Origin: JBBKWX01 sp037969175
GTDB taxonomy: Bacteria > Bacteroidota > Bacteroidia > AKYH767-A > JBBKVM01
Reading direction: 5' to 3'
Length of the DNA stretch: 12,316 nt
Assembly (NCBI GenBank): GCA_037969175.1
Contig: JBBKWX010000064.1
Location: 1 to 12,316 of the forward strand
Part shown: positions 1 to 7,802 of the stretch, piece after piece
How the letters are laid out: every line of letters starts with the position of its first letter
Position numbering within the stretch: the stretch's first letter is position 1
Notes under the pieces: model-generated
Told to the model about the DNA's origin: nothing
The model's database searches: none
Seen by the model: the letters and a program-made list of their open reading frames with translations, nothing else
Position numbers and translations under genes: made by a program

Positions 1-738
1 ATGGAGACCGGTTTGTTGGGTGGGATCTTGGCTTCCGCCTCCCCTATTTTGAAAAAAATTCCACAAAGCAGGAACGGTGCAATAGCCGACAGATTCAGAA
101 AACTAAGTCGTTTTGCAGAAGGACTAAGCATGCCGGAGGATGAGAGATACTGGAGATGGTGTAGCATGGCTACGGAGGAAGAAGCAGCTCGATTGGGAAG
201 GCACCGACCATCTCAAAAATATATAGATCTTAAACACAGTTACCTATCCGCTTTGAATGACCAAGACTCTATGAATGGTATATTCAGAGCGGATGTAGGA
301 ATGGTTCTTCAGGGTGATATGCTGGTTAAAGCAGATACTATGTCGATGGCGCATAGCTTGGAAGTGAGGGTCCCATTTTTAGATTATCGAATTGTAGATC
401 TTGCGTTTAATTTACCTTCAACATATAAGATCAATAAGAATGAAGGAAAGAAGATCCTCAGAGATACTTTTGGGAATCTCTTGCCACAAGAATTATTGGA
501 TCGGCCCAAACAAGGTTTTGAGGTGCCTTTGCTGAAATGGTTCAGGGGAGGACTACAGGATAGGATTTTAAATGAATGGTTGAATGATGATTTTATAATT
601 GAACAAGATATATTTGATGTTGAGATCGTACGAGAATTAAAAAAGAAATTATTTTCAACAAACCCGGGAGATATACATGCAAGGATCTACGGGCTGATCG
701 TTTTTCAACATTGGTATATAAAATATCACAAAGCATAG
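1..738 (+). CDS. asnB: Asparagine synthetase (glutamine-hydrolysing)-like protein, C-terminal part
   Basis: This is the C-terminal 245 residues of an asparagine synthetase B-like protein. The family has an N-terminal glutaminase domain and a C-terminal ATP-dependent synthetase domain that amidates aspartate; family members are usually around 600 residues. Only the end of the synthetase domain is visible: VRVPFLD at about residues 122-128 and DRPKQGFEVPL at about 167-177 are hallmark motifs of this domain. The SGGxDS ATP-pyrophosphatase loop and the N-terminal Cys nucleophile are not in the window. The ATG at base 1 is therefore probably an internal Met and not the true start. The stop is TAG at 736-738, three bases before the next gene. 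In polysaccharide loci such paralogues often amidate sugars or other acids, not free aspartate; that role here is inference from the neighbours. Confidence 0.88.
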   Translation: METGLLGGILASASPILKKIPQSRNGAIADRFRKLSRFAEGLSMPEDERYWRWCSMATEEEAARLGRHRPSQKYIDLKHSYLSALNDQDSMNGIFRADVGMVLQGDMLVKADTMSMAHSLEVRVPFLDYRIVDLAFNLPSTYKINKNEGKKILRDTFGNLLPQELLDRPKQGFEVPLLKWFRGGLQDRILNEWLNDDFIIEQDIFDVEIVRELKKKLFSTNPGDIHARIYGLIVFQHWYIKYHKA

Positions 739-741
739 AAC

Positions 742-1947
742 TTGGCTAAGTACAGGGTATTACGAATCATCAATAGACTCAATCTGGGAGGGCCAACGTA
801 TAATGCGGCTTATCTCAGCAGGTATCTGCATCCTGATTTTGAAACGATATTGGTTTCGGGAATGAAAGATGATTCTGAAGCAAGTTCTGAATTTATAGTC
901 CAAAATTTAGGGATTACACCGGTATATATCCCGGATATGAAACGTGAAATAGATCTTGTAAAAGATAGAAGTGCATACAGGAAGATCAGGGATCTGATCG
1001 ATGAGTTCAAACCTCATATTGTGCATACCCATGCCGCAAAAGCCGGAACTCTTGGTCGTCTTGCAGCTTCAAGATCCAAAGTACCTATAGTCTTACATAC
1101 TTTCCATGGCCACGTATTCCATTCGTATTTCAATCCAATTGCTACTCGAACCTTTATCCAGATCGAGCGATATTTAGCTAAAAGAAGTACCCGCATCATT
1201 GCCATCTCGGATATTCAAAAACAAGAATTGGGGATACAACATAAGATCTGTCCTTCAGAAAAAATAGAAGTTATACCGCTCGGGTTTGACCTGGAACGTT
1301 TCAGAGAAGACATACCAACGAAGCGTGAACTTTTTAGACAGAAGTATGCTTTGGCAGCGGATGAAGTAGCTGTTGGAATAATTGGTCGACTTGTAGCTGT
1401 AAAAAACCATGATCTTTTTATCAAAGCCTGGAAACAGGTACTGGAGAAAAGTAAAACAAAGAAAAGGGCATTCATCATTGGTGACGGAGAAGACAGAACC
1501 AAGATCGAGGAGATGGCAAGACAAGCCGGAATCAAGTTTTCCGGTACCGAAAATGCCGGAAACGGTGAGGATCTGGTATTCACTTCCTGGATCACAAATA
1601 TTGATGAAGCTTTGGCCGGATTGGATCTGGTGGCACTGACATCTTTGAATGAAGGCACTCCTGTATCGCTGATTGAGGCTCAGGCAGCCGGAAAAGCAAT
1701 TGTAACAACTAATGTAGGTGGAATTGGTAACGTTGTAATACCTGACCGAACTGCATTACTTTCCTCGTCCGGTGATGTTGATAAATTTGCTAAGAACCTG
1801 ACTCAACTTATTGACGATAAGGAGTTAAGAATTGCTTTTGGAGCCGCCGGATGGGAAAATGTTCAAGATAAATTTCATGTTAACAGGTTAGTGAAAGACA
1901 TGGAATCACTCTATAGAAAATTACTTACAGAAAAAGGGTTTCATTAA
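742..1947 (+). CDS. Glycosyltransferase, GT4-like (GT-B fold)
   Basis: The 401-residue protein has the layout of a retaining GT-B glycosyltransferase. The N-terminal acceptor domain opens with RIINRLNLGGPTYNAAYL, including the glycine-rich GGPTYN loop, and has HTHAAKAG and HTFHGHVFH stretches. The C-terminal nucleotide-sugar domain begins near VGIIGRLVAVKNH. It contains the EX7E motif (E304 to E312, in NEGTPVSLIEAQAAGK). It would transfer a sugar from a nucleotide donor to a growing lipid-linked glycan on the cytoplasmic side; donor and acceptor cannot be read from the sequence. The start must be TTG at 742: the upstream in-frame codon pair is the previous gene's stop plus AAC, and the next ATG lies about 40 codons in, after the conserved N-terminal strand. 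It sits three bases after the asnB-like stop, so the two are probably co-transcribed. Confidence 0.9.
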   Translation: MAKYRVLRIINRLNLGGPTYNAAYLSRYLHPDFETILVSGMKDDSEASSEFIVQNLGITPVYIPDMKREIDLVKDRSAYRKIRDLIDEFKPHIVHTHAAKAGTLGRLAASRSKVPIVLHTFHGHVFHSYFNPIATRTFIQIERYLAKRSTRIIAISDIQKQELGIQHKICPSEKIEVIPLGFDLERFREDIPTKRELFRQKYALAADEVAVGIIGRLVAVKNHDLFIKAWKQVLEKSKTKKRAFIIGDGEDRTKIEEMARQAGIKFSGTENAGNGEDLVFTSWITNIDEALAGLDLVALTSLNEGTPVSLIEAQAAGKAIVTTNVGGIGNVVIPDRTALLSSSGDVDKFAKNLTQLIDDKELRIAFGAAGWENVQDKFHVNRLVKDMESLYRKLLTEKGFH

Positions 1948-1972
1948 AGTCTCTGCAATCCGAATAAATCCC

Positions 1973-1980
1973 TATTTTTG
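1973..1980 (+). promoter_or_regulatory. Bacteroidota-type -7 promoter box before the export gene
   Basis: TATTTTTG matches the TAnnTTTG -7 consensus of Bacteroidota primary sigma factors exactly. It lies in the 40-base gap after the glycosyltransferase. I see no good TTTG -33 box at the usual spacing, so this could be a weak promoter or chance. Transcription would start at about 1985-1988, giving an almost leaderless mRNA for ATG 1988 or a leader of about 13 bases for ATG 2000. Confidence 0.4.
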
Positions 1981-1987
1981 TTGGCTT

Positions 1988-2743
1988 ATGATACGCCTTA
2001 TGGGGAAATTCAGGCTTATTGCCCTGCTCCTATTTTTAGCTTCGTGTTCAGCCGTCAACCAGAGCGTTATGTTCAAGACCGGTAAAGGATACTCGTTTGC
2101 TGAATTTGATTCATCTACTTTCTCTTTATACAGGATAGCAGTAAATGATATTGTTGAATTCAACATATATACCAATGATGGCCTGAGGATCATTGATATT
2201 ACAAACAGTGTTACCGGTGGTACACAAAACATTAACAATATTCAATATGTTGTACAGCAGGATAGTAGTATAAAGCTTCCTTTGATCGGGAACCAAAAAA
2301 TTGTTGGTTATACCTTGAGGGAAACTGAAAAGATGCTTGAAGAAAAGTATAAGGGCAATTATAATGATCCCTTTGTATTGATCAAAGTCATCAACAGACG
2401 TGTCTTTGTTTTTCCGGGCACAGGTGGTAGCGGTACAGTCATTAAGTTGACAAATGAAAACACAACCTTGATCGAGGCATTGGCACAAGCCGGTGGAATA
2501 CATGCAAATGGTAAAGCTTCGAACATCAAGCTTATCCGAGGTGATCTTACAAATCCAAAAGTTTTCAATATAGATCTCAGTACTATTGAAGGTATGACCC
2601 AGGCAAATCTTGTTTTGCAGGCCAATGATATTATATATGTTGTTCCAAACAGAAGATTAACTCAGGAGGTATTGAGTCAAATAACTCCTTATCTGGCATT
2701 GATAACTAGCATTATTGCACTAATTTCTTTGACCTCTAAATAA
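1988..2743 (+). CDS. Polysaccharide export outer-membrane lipoprotein (Wza-like)
   Basis: This 251-residue protein carries a lipoprotein signal peptide: a short basic start, the hydrophobic run LIALLLFL and the lipobox LASC with the modified cysteine at residue 20. After the cleavage site comes a Poly_export-like region (about residues 45-135, including IAVNDIVEFNIYTNDG and SSIKLPLIGNQKIVGYTLRE). An SLBB-like segment follows, with TLIEALAQAGGIHANGKASN and NDIIYVVPNRR. A C-terminal hydrophobic helix (about 230-248) could span the outer membrane, as the C-terminal helix of Wza does. It is shorter than E. coli Wza (379 residues), as is common in Bacteroidota. Its expected role is the export channel for the polysaccharide, working with the Wzc-like protein six bases downstream. 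ATG 2000 is an alternative start that keeps the signal peptide. There is no acidic cluster after the Cys, so no typical surface-export signal. Confidence 0.88.
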   Translation: MIRLMGKFRLIALLLFLASCSAVNQSVMFKTGKGYSFAEFDSSTFSLYRIAVNDIVEFNIYTNDGLRIIDITNSVTGGTQNINNIQYVVQQDSSIKLPLIGNQKIVGYTLRETEKMLEEKYKGNYNDPFVLIKVINRRVFVFPGTGGSGTVIKLTNENTTLIEALAQAGGIHANGKASNIKLIRGDLTNPKVFNIDLSTIEGMTQANLVLQANDIIYVVPNRRLTQEVLSQITPYLALITSIIALISLTSK

Positions 2744-2749
2744 TTAGGA

Positions 2750-5155
2750 ATGCCGAAGAAAAAAATCAGTAACCTCAATGAGGATTTCGATCTTAAGTTA
2801 TTCGCTACTATAGCCAGAAGAAATTTTTTATGGCTGATCTTTTTCCTGATACTCGCAATGACTGTCTCCTATATCTATCTCAGATATACGGCTCCGGTAT
2901 ATGAAGCAACAACAATCATCAAACTGGGTATTGAAGATAAAGCCAATAGCGTATTAGACATTAACAATAACTTATCCTTTGACCAGGGGAACAATAAAAT
3001 TGCAGGTGAGATAGAGCTGATGCGATCCACCGTTATTATCAGTAAAGCATTAAGTACGCTTCCTTTAAAGTTCAGTTATTTCGCAAAAGGAACAGTACTT
3101 ATCAATGAATTATATGTTTTAAGTCCATTTACTGTTGAAGTAGAGGTCAAAGATTCATCGGTAATAGGAACAGAAATTCATGTAAGCTTTGAAGGCTCGA
3201 ATTCATACAGAACCTCTCTTGATGATTTCAAAGCTATCCATATTACGGATACTTGGGTTGATCTAAAAGAATTCAGGATTAATTTAAATATCAATAATTA
3301 CAATGCAATACTTCAGCAACAAGGACTCATTAAACAGGGTGCTTACTTTTTTGTTATCAATGATATTGAGAGTCTTGCAAACAAGCTTAGTTCGACAATC
3401 AGTGTAGGAATACTGAACCCCGACGCAGGAACTATTCAGATCAAATGCAAAGAAAAGAATGCGGGTAAAGCTGCCGCAATCGCAAATGCAATAGCTCTGG
3501 AATTCATCAAATACGATTATGAGCGGAAAGCAAAAGGATCTGAGAATGTACTAAGTTTTATTGATCTCACTTTGCAAAGTGTATCAGATTCACTCCATAT
3601 CTCTGAGAAATTGCTTGAGAGTTTCAAAAAGGATAACATGATCCTGAACCCTCAGGAAGTCGCTTCCAGCACGTTGAAAAAGATCAATGATCTGGAAGTT
3701 CAACGTGCGCAGATTGATCTTGATATTTACATTTTAGAGCGTTTAAATGAAAGTATAGTCAAAGACAAAAAACTTGATAATCTTATCACTTTATTGAGTG
3801 GAAATTATACGGATGCGATTGTCAGTTCATTGATCACCAAGATCCAGGATCTTCAATATATGAAGGCTGATATGCTTAGGCAAGTCACTCCATCAAGTCC
3901 ACAGATAGCAAATCTGGATCAGAGAATTGAACTGCAAAAAAGACTTCTGGTAGAGAGTCTGGCAAATGTGAAAAAATCTCTCCTTCAAAAGAAAGCCGGA
4001 CTTACAAGTAACCTCCGGGAATTTGAAAATGAGTTTGGGGCTCTTCCTGCCAAAGAAGCTGAATACAATAGAATAGAAAGAATTTTTGCAATCAATGAAA
4101 AATTTTATTCAATGTTATTGCAAAAGAAAGCTGAATTTTCAATTACCCGTGCAGGTTATGTTCCAACAAATGTAGTACTCGAACCTGCAATTATTCCAAC
4201 AACTCCATTCAGCCCAAATCGGACATTGATAATTTCTTTTAGTATCCTTTGTGGAATATTGTTCAGTATCATATTATTTATTTTCAGATACCTGTTCTAT
4301 AATGAGATCTCTTCTCTCGAAGAAGTAGAACAATACACTGACGCATCACTCCTGGGAATTGTTCCGAAATATAAAAGAGAGATTCCTGTGTCTCAATTGT
4401 TGGTAGATAAAAATCCAAAATCAGTAATTTCAGAAGCATTCCGTTCTATCCGAACAAATTTGCAATTCATTTCGAATGAACAGGGAGCAAAAGTTATAGC
4501 TGTGACCTCAACCATATCCGGTGAAGGAAAGACTTTTGTAGCGATCAATCTGGGTGGTGTTATCGCATTTTCCGGAAAGAAAGTAGTCATCATTGACCTT
4601 GACATGCGTAAGCCCAAGATTCATATTGGATTTAATGTGGACAATGAAAGAGGTATTAGTACTTTGCTGATCGGAGAAGATACTATTGAGACCGCTATCA
4701 AAAAAAGCAGTTTACCATTACTACATTTTATTACTGCAGGTCCTATCCCACCCAATCCTTCCGAACTTATCATCAGTAAACAAATGGATAATTTGATCGA
4801 TGATCTAAAATCAATTTATGATGTTATCATTATTGATACGCCTCCGGTAGGTATCGTATCAGATGGTATTCCGATCATAAAAAAAGTCGATTATCCTTTA
4901 TATATTATCAGAGCAAACTACTCAAAGAAAATGTTCATTTCAAACATCAATAAGTTGATCGATGAAACGAAGATCTTCAAGCTTGCTGTTATTTTAAACA
5001 GCGTAGAAATGTCAAAACTTAAATATGGTTATGGCTATGGGTACGGATACGGCTATGGTTACGGATATGGGTATGGGTATGGATATTATGAAGAAGATGT
5101 AAAACAGGAAAGTCGTTTTTCATACTTCAAGAATTTATTTGGTAAGAAATCATGA
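2750..5155 (+). CDS. Wzc-type chain-length regulator and tyrosine autokinase
   Basis: The 801-residue protein joins a Wzz-type chain-length domain to a cytoplasmic BY-kinase. Transmembrane helices lie at about residues 25-46 and 493-515. Between them is a large periplasmic part with coiled-coil-prone segments (about 260-430) and a GNVR-like proline-rich end (EPAIIPTTPFSPNR). The kinase part has the oligomerisation motif EX2RX2R (E562, R565, R568), Walker A SGEGKT (K594, T595), Walker A' IDLDMRKP (D616, D618) and Walker B IIIDTPP (D696). The C-terminus is a tyrosine cluster of ten Tyr-Gly units ending in YYEED (residues 759-783), followed by a basic tail. In the family, phosphorylation and dephosphorylation of this cluster controls polymer length and export. 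It starts six bases after the export lipoprotein and overlaps rmlC by ATGA, so the three are probably co-expressed. Confidence 0.94.
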   Translation: MPKKKISNLNEDFDLKLFATIARRNFLWLIFFLILAMTVSYIYLRYTAPVYEATTIIKLGIEDKANSVLDINNNLSFDQGNNKIAGEIELMRSTVIISKALSTLPLKFSYFAKGTVLINELYVLSPFTVEVEVKDSSVIGTEIHVSFEGSNSYRTSLDDFKAIHITDTWVDLKEFRINLNINNYNAILQQQGLIKQGAYFFVINDIESLANKLSSTISVGILNPDAGTIQIKCKEKNAGKAAAIANAIALEFIKYDYERKAKGSENVLSFIDLTLQSVSDSLHISEKLLESFKKDNMILNPQEVASSTLKKINDLEVQRAQIDLDIYILERLNESIVKDKKLDNLITLLSGNYTDAIVSSLITKIQDLQYMKADMLRQVTPSSPQIANLDQRIELQKRLLVESLANVKKSLLQKKAGLTSNLREFENEFGALPAKEAEYNRIERIFAINEKFYSMLLQKKAEFSITRAGYVPTNVVLEPAIIPTTPFSPNRTLIISFSILCGILFSIILFIFRYLFYNEISSLEEVEQYTDASLLGIVPKYKREIPVSQLLVDKNPKSVISEAFRSIRTNLQFISNEQGAKVIAVTSTISGEGKTFVAINLGGVIAFSGKKVVIIDLDMRKPKIHIGFNVDNERGISTLLIGEDTIETAIKKSSLPLLHFITAGPIPPNPSELIISKQMDNLIDDLKSIYDVIIIDTPPVGIVSDGIPIIKKVDYPLYIIRANYSKKMFISNINKLIDETKIFKLAVILNSVEMSKLKYGYGYGYGYGYGYGYGYGYGYYEEDVKQESRFSYFKNLFGKKS
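5024..5083 (+). repeat. Degenerate hexanucleotide repeat encoding (Tyr-Gly)10
   Basis: Ten tandem copies of TAYGGN lie inside the Wzc-like gene and encode alternating Tyr and Gly, followed by two further Tyr codons. All four Gly codons and both Tyr codons are used, so the units differ only at wobble positions. That pattern fits selection on the peptide better than a fresh slippage expansion, although copy number could still vary between strains. Confidence 0.9.
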
Positions 5156-5694
5156 AAGTGATCTATTGTGAGATAGAAGGATTATTAGAATTAAATCCTT
5201 CCGTTTTTGGGGATGAAAGAGGTTATTTTTATGAATCCTATAATTTGGAATTATTTCAAGAATTAGGGATCAAAGAAAAATTCGTGCAAGACAATCAAAG
5301 CTTATCAAATAAAGGAGTTCTACGAGGTTTGCATTTTCAGGCTCCACCACATCAACAAGGTAAACTGGTAAGAGTAATACAAGGTTCTGCGCTGGATATA
5401 GCTGTTGACATCCGGAAAGGAAGCCCAACCTATGGTAAATGGCATATGGTTGAACTGAATGCTGAAAAGAAAAATTTATTTTGGATACCTCCCGGTTTTG
5501 CTCATGGTTTTTTAACTCTTGAAAACAAAACTATCTTCTCTTATAAATGTAGTGGATATTATAATAAAGAATCTGAAGGTGGTTTAATGTGGAACGATAC
5601 AGATCTTAATATAAAGTGGCCGGAGACTGAGCCTGTGCTTTCAGAAAAGGATAAATACTATCTCCCTTTCAAACAGTTCATTTCACCTTTCTAA
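5152..5694 (+). CDS. rfbC: dTDP-4-dehydrorhamnose 3,5-epimerase
   Basis: The enzyme epimerises C3 and C5 of dTDP-4-keto-6-deoxy-glucose, the third step of dTDP-L-rhamnose synthesis in the cytoplasm. At 180 residues it matches the usual family length (about 180-185). The cupin-fold signatures are present: VLRGLHFQ with the catalytic His61, KLVRVIQG, DIRKGSPTYGKW, IPPGFAHGF, YKCSGYY with the conserved Tyr131, and the LSEKD motif with Asp167, which fits the partner of the catalytic His in the RmlC dyad. Its ATG overlaps the Wzc-like stop (ATGA, 5152-5155), which suggests translational coupling. The rest of the rhamnose pathway (rmlA, rmlB, rmlD) is not in this window and must lie elsewhere if rhamnose is the product. 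Related epimerases make other dTDP-6-deoxysugars, so the exact product is not certain. Confidence 0.93.
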   Translation: MKVIYCEIEGLLELNPSVFGDERGYFYESYNLELFQELGIKEKFVQDNQSLSNKGVLRGLHFQAPPHQQGKLVRVIQGSALDIAVDIRKGSPTYGKWHMVELNAEKKNLFWIPPGFAHGFLTLENKTIFSYKCSGYYNKESEGGLMWNDTDLNIKWPETEPVLSEKDKYYLPFKQFISPF

Positions 5695-5717
5695 ACCAGG
5701 TGATTTTTGTAAATTTG
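5688..5717 (+). promoter_or_regulatory. Bacteroidota-type promoter before the sugar-phosphate transferase gene
   Basis: TAAATTTG at 5710-5717 is an exact TAnnTTTG -7 box. TTTC at 5688-5691, 18 bases upstream, is one mismatch from the TTTG -33 box and lies near the usual spacing. Transcription would begin at about 5721-5724, leaving a leader of roughly 12 bases before ATG 5735. It would drive the run of genes from 5735 to 11368 separately from the export genes. Confidence 0.5.
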
Positions 5718-5734
5718 TAATTCAATAAAAACTT

Positions 5735-6814
5735 ATGAACGAAGGAAGTTACTACATCCTTGTCTATAATACATTTTTCATTTGTGCAATTGTCTTTGCA
5801 CTTTTGATCAATACCTTGTTCTTAAGATTTGCAAAAACAATGGGGATCCGAAATAACAATGATGGTACTATCATTCGTTGGGGAACCCAATCTAAACCTG
5901 CTTTTGGAGGAATTTCTTTTTATATCGTATTTCTGCTAACCATCACAGCTTACAGCTTTTTCTTTAATCCGAATCAGGTAATGCTCAACAAAGAATTTGT
6001 TGCACTGTTATTATCTGTTACGATCGGATTTTTGATGGGCCTTGCTGATGATGCCTACAATACACAACCCATATTAAAATTTTCAGCACAGGTTCTCTGT
6101 GGGGTCGTATTGATATTGGGTGATATATATATCAATATCAGTCCATATCCCCTACTTAATTATGCGATTACCATCATTTGGATCGTTGGAATAATGAATT
6201 CACTAAATATGCTGGATAATATGGATGGAATAACTACATCTGTATCTCTGGTGATAATCATGACCATTATGGCCATGGTAATATTAAATAAGGATTTTGG
6301 AAATTTACATTTCCTAATTCTCACCGGTACAATGGCATCCTTATTAGCTTTCCTGTTCTACAACTGGCATCCTTCACAAATGTACATGGGGGATACCGGA
6401 TCCCAATTTCTTGGAATACTCCTGGGAGCTTTGAGCATCATTTTTCTCTGGAATGATCATTATGCAGTAGGAACTTTAGCTACTACCAAACAATTTATGC
6501 TCATCATGCTGGCATTCATTATGCCCTTGGTGGATACCATGATCGTAGTGATAAATAGACTTTCCAGAGGACAGAGTCCGTTTGTTGGTGGAAAAGATCA
6601 CACTACACATAGCCTTGCAATGCTTGGATTTAGTGACAGACAGGTAGCAATGGTTTTTATTGGGATCAGCTTATTATCCGGCATGATCGTAGTTTATATC
6701 CAACGTTTCATCCTGGAATGGACCTTTTTACATTTTTGGGTATTGTTAATTTACTTTTTGATTGTTTTTTCCGTATTTTTCTACATTACCAAACACCGTA
6801 AATTGAAGGTTTGA
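5735..6814 (+). CDS. Polyprenyl-phosphate sugar-1-phosphate transferase (WecA/TagO type)
   Basis: This 359-residue polytopic membrane enzyme has about ten or eleven hydrophobic helices. It belongs to the WecA/TagO/MraY superfamily, which transfers a sugar-1-phosphate from a UDP-sugar to undecaprenyl phosphate and so starts glycan assembly. Visible family motifs are GGISFYIVF, the Mg-binding Asp pair LADD (D105, D106), NMLDNMDG (N158 to G165, with D161 and D164), MGDTGSQFLG, and a cytoplasmic loop ending GGKDHTTH (D288, H289, H292), the His motif of WecA-like members. The UMP-MurNAc-pentapeptide features of MraY are not evident, so a priming role for exopolysaccharide or O-antigen is more likely. 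A promoter-like box lies just upstream. The next gene overlaps its stop by four bases. Confidence 0.92.
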   Translation: MNEGSYYILVYNTFFICAIVFALLINTLFLRFAKTMGIRNNNDGTIIRWGTQSKPAFGGISFYIVFLLTITAYSFFFNPNQVMLNKEFVALLLSVTIGFLMGLADDAYNTQPILKFSAQVLCGVVLILGDIYINISPYPLLNYAITIIWIVGIMNSLNMLDNMDGITTSVSLVIIMTIMAMVILNKDFGNLHFLILTGTMASLLAFLFYNWHPSQMYMGDTGSQFLGILLGALSIIFLWNDHYAVGTLATTKQFMLIMLAFIMPLVDTMIVVINRLSRGQSPFVGGKDHTTHSLAMLGFSDRQVAMVFIGISLLSGMIVVYIQRFILEWTFLHFWVLLIYFLIVFSVFFYITKHRKLKV

Positions 6815-7800
6815 AGAAAAAATTAAGTATATCTTTTATTGGAATCCTTAGCTTGATCGGAGTTCTCGAATTGTTCACTTTTGCGAGCCTTGTATCAAAT
6901 GATATTTTTCAAAAAGATTTCAATAGTAAATACTATGTCTTTGCTTTAAACATTCCTGATAACTTGAATTTTGCAAACGAAAAGGTGCCGGTCAAAGACT
7001 TTGATATCAGAGAACGCATGGATAGAGAACTTACAATCAATACCTATTGGCAAAGCAATACCTTAATGCTTCATAAAAGAGCAAACAGATGGTTTCCGAC
7101 TGTGGAAGCGAAGTTGAAAGCTTATAACATCCCAGATGATTTTAAATATGTATTGGTGGTTGAAAGTGGATTTCAAAATTTAGTTTCGCCTGCAGGTGCA
7201 TCAGGTTATTGGCAATTTATTGAATCAACTGCGTTACAATATGGTTTACAAGTAAATGAAGAAGTAGATGAAAGGTATCACATGGAAAAATCTACGGATG
7301 CTGCCTGTAAATATTTTTTAAAAGCGTATAAAGAATTCGGGAATTGGACCCTGGCTGCAGCATCTTATAATATTGGAATTGAAGGATTAAAAAGACAACT
7401 TCTGAAACAACAAGTAACATCGTATTATGATCTCCTTTTGAATGAGGAAACAAATAGATATATTTTGAGAATATTGGCTGTAAAAGAGATCCTTTCAGAA
7501 CCAAAAAAATATGGATACAATTTCAGAAAAAATGATCTGTATTATCCAATTCCTGTAAAAGTGATCACGGTTGATTCTTCAATTACAGATCTGGTCGCTT
7601 TTGCCAAATATCATGACAGTAATTATAAAATATTGAAAATTCTTAATCCTTGGTTAAGAAAAGATAAACTTTCAAATCCCGATAGTATAAAGTACAGAAT
7701 TAAATTTCTGAAAAATGGTACGGATATACCACCGGGACTTTACTTTGACGAACCCCACCCCCAGCCGGATACTTTATCTGTCCCTGAAGAAAAATTGTGA
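6811..7800 (+). CDS. Membrane-anchored lytic transglycosylase (SLT/MltD-like)
   Basis: This 329-residue protein should cleave the MurNAc-GlcNAc bond of peptidoglycan in the periplasm, leaving 1,6-anhydro ends. It starts with a basic segment and one hydrophobic helix (about residues 5-28), a signal peptide or anchor. The SLT domain spans about 105-235: the catalytic Glu is E118 in VVESGF, followed by SPAGASGYWQFIESTA, the AAASYNIG motif and the conserved helix with NEETNRYI. Residues 249-300 resemble a degenerate LysM-like module (LVAFAKYHDSNYKILKILNP). The tail is proline-rich. The start must be TTG at 6811: an in-frame TAA lies at 6799-6801, and the next ATG comes after the signal region. 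TTGA overlaps the stop of the transferase gene, so the two are probably coupled. Confidence 0.88.
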   Translation: MKKKLSISFIGILSLIGVLELFTFASLVSNDIFQKDFNSKYYVFALNIPDNLNFANEKVPVKDFDIRERMDRELTINTYWQSNTLMLHKRANRWFPTVEAKLKAYNIPDDFKYVLVVESGFQNLVSPAGASGYWQFIESTALQYGLQVNEEVDERYHMEKSTDAACKYFLKAYKEFGNWTLAAASYNIGIEGLKRQLLKQQVTSYYDLLLNEETNRYILRILAVKEILSEPKKYGYNFRKNDLYYPIPVKVITVDSSITDLVAFAKYHDSNYKILKILNPWLRKDKLSNPDSIKYRIKFLKNGTDIPPGLYFDEPHPQPDTLSVPEEKL

Positions 7801-7802
7801 GA

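Noticed and set aside
1..3. ATG at base 1 as the true start of the first gene
   Set aside because: The visible part holds only the end of an asparagine synthetase; the window simply begins inside the gene.
1409..1639. Plus-strand 76-codon frame within the glycosyltransferase
   Set aside because: It is an overlapping frame in a gene whose own frame has clear motifs; no recognisable domain.
1215..1658. Long minus-strand open frame inside the glycosyltransferase gene
   Set aside because: It lies wholly opposite a well-recognised gene and its translation shows no family motif; other antisense frames (for example 2126-2503, 8289-8483, 11837-12178) were rejected for the same reason.
5024..5083. 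Tandem hexanucleotide array as a CRISPR or non-coding satellite
   Set aside because: The units are six bases, in frame, without spacers, and encode the Tyr tail of a Wzc-like kinase.
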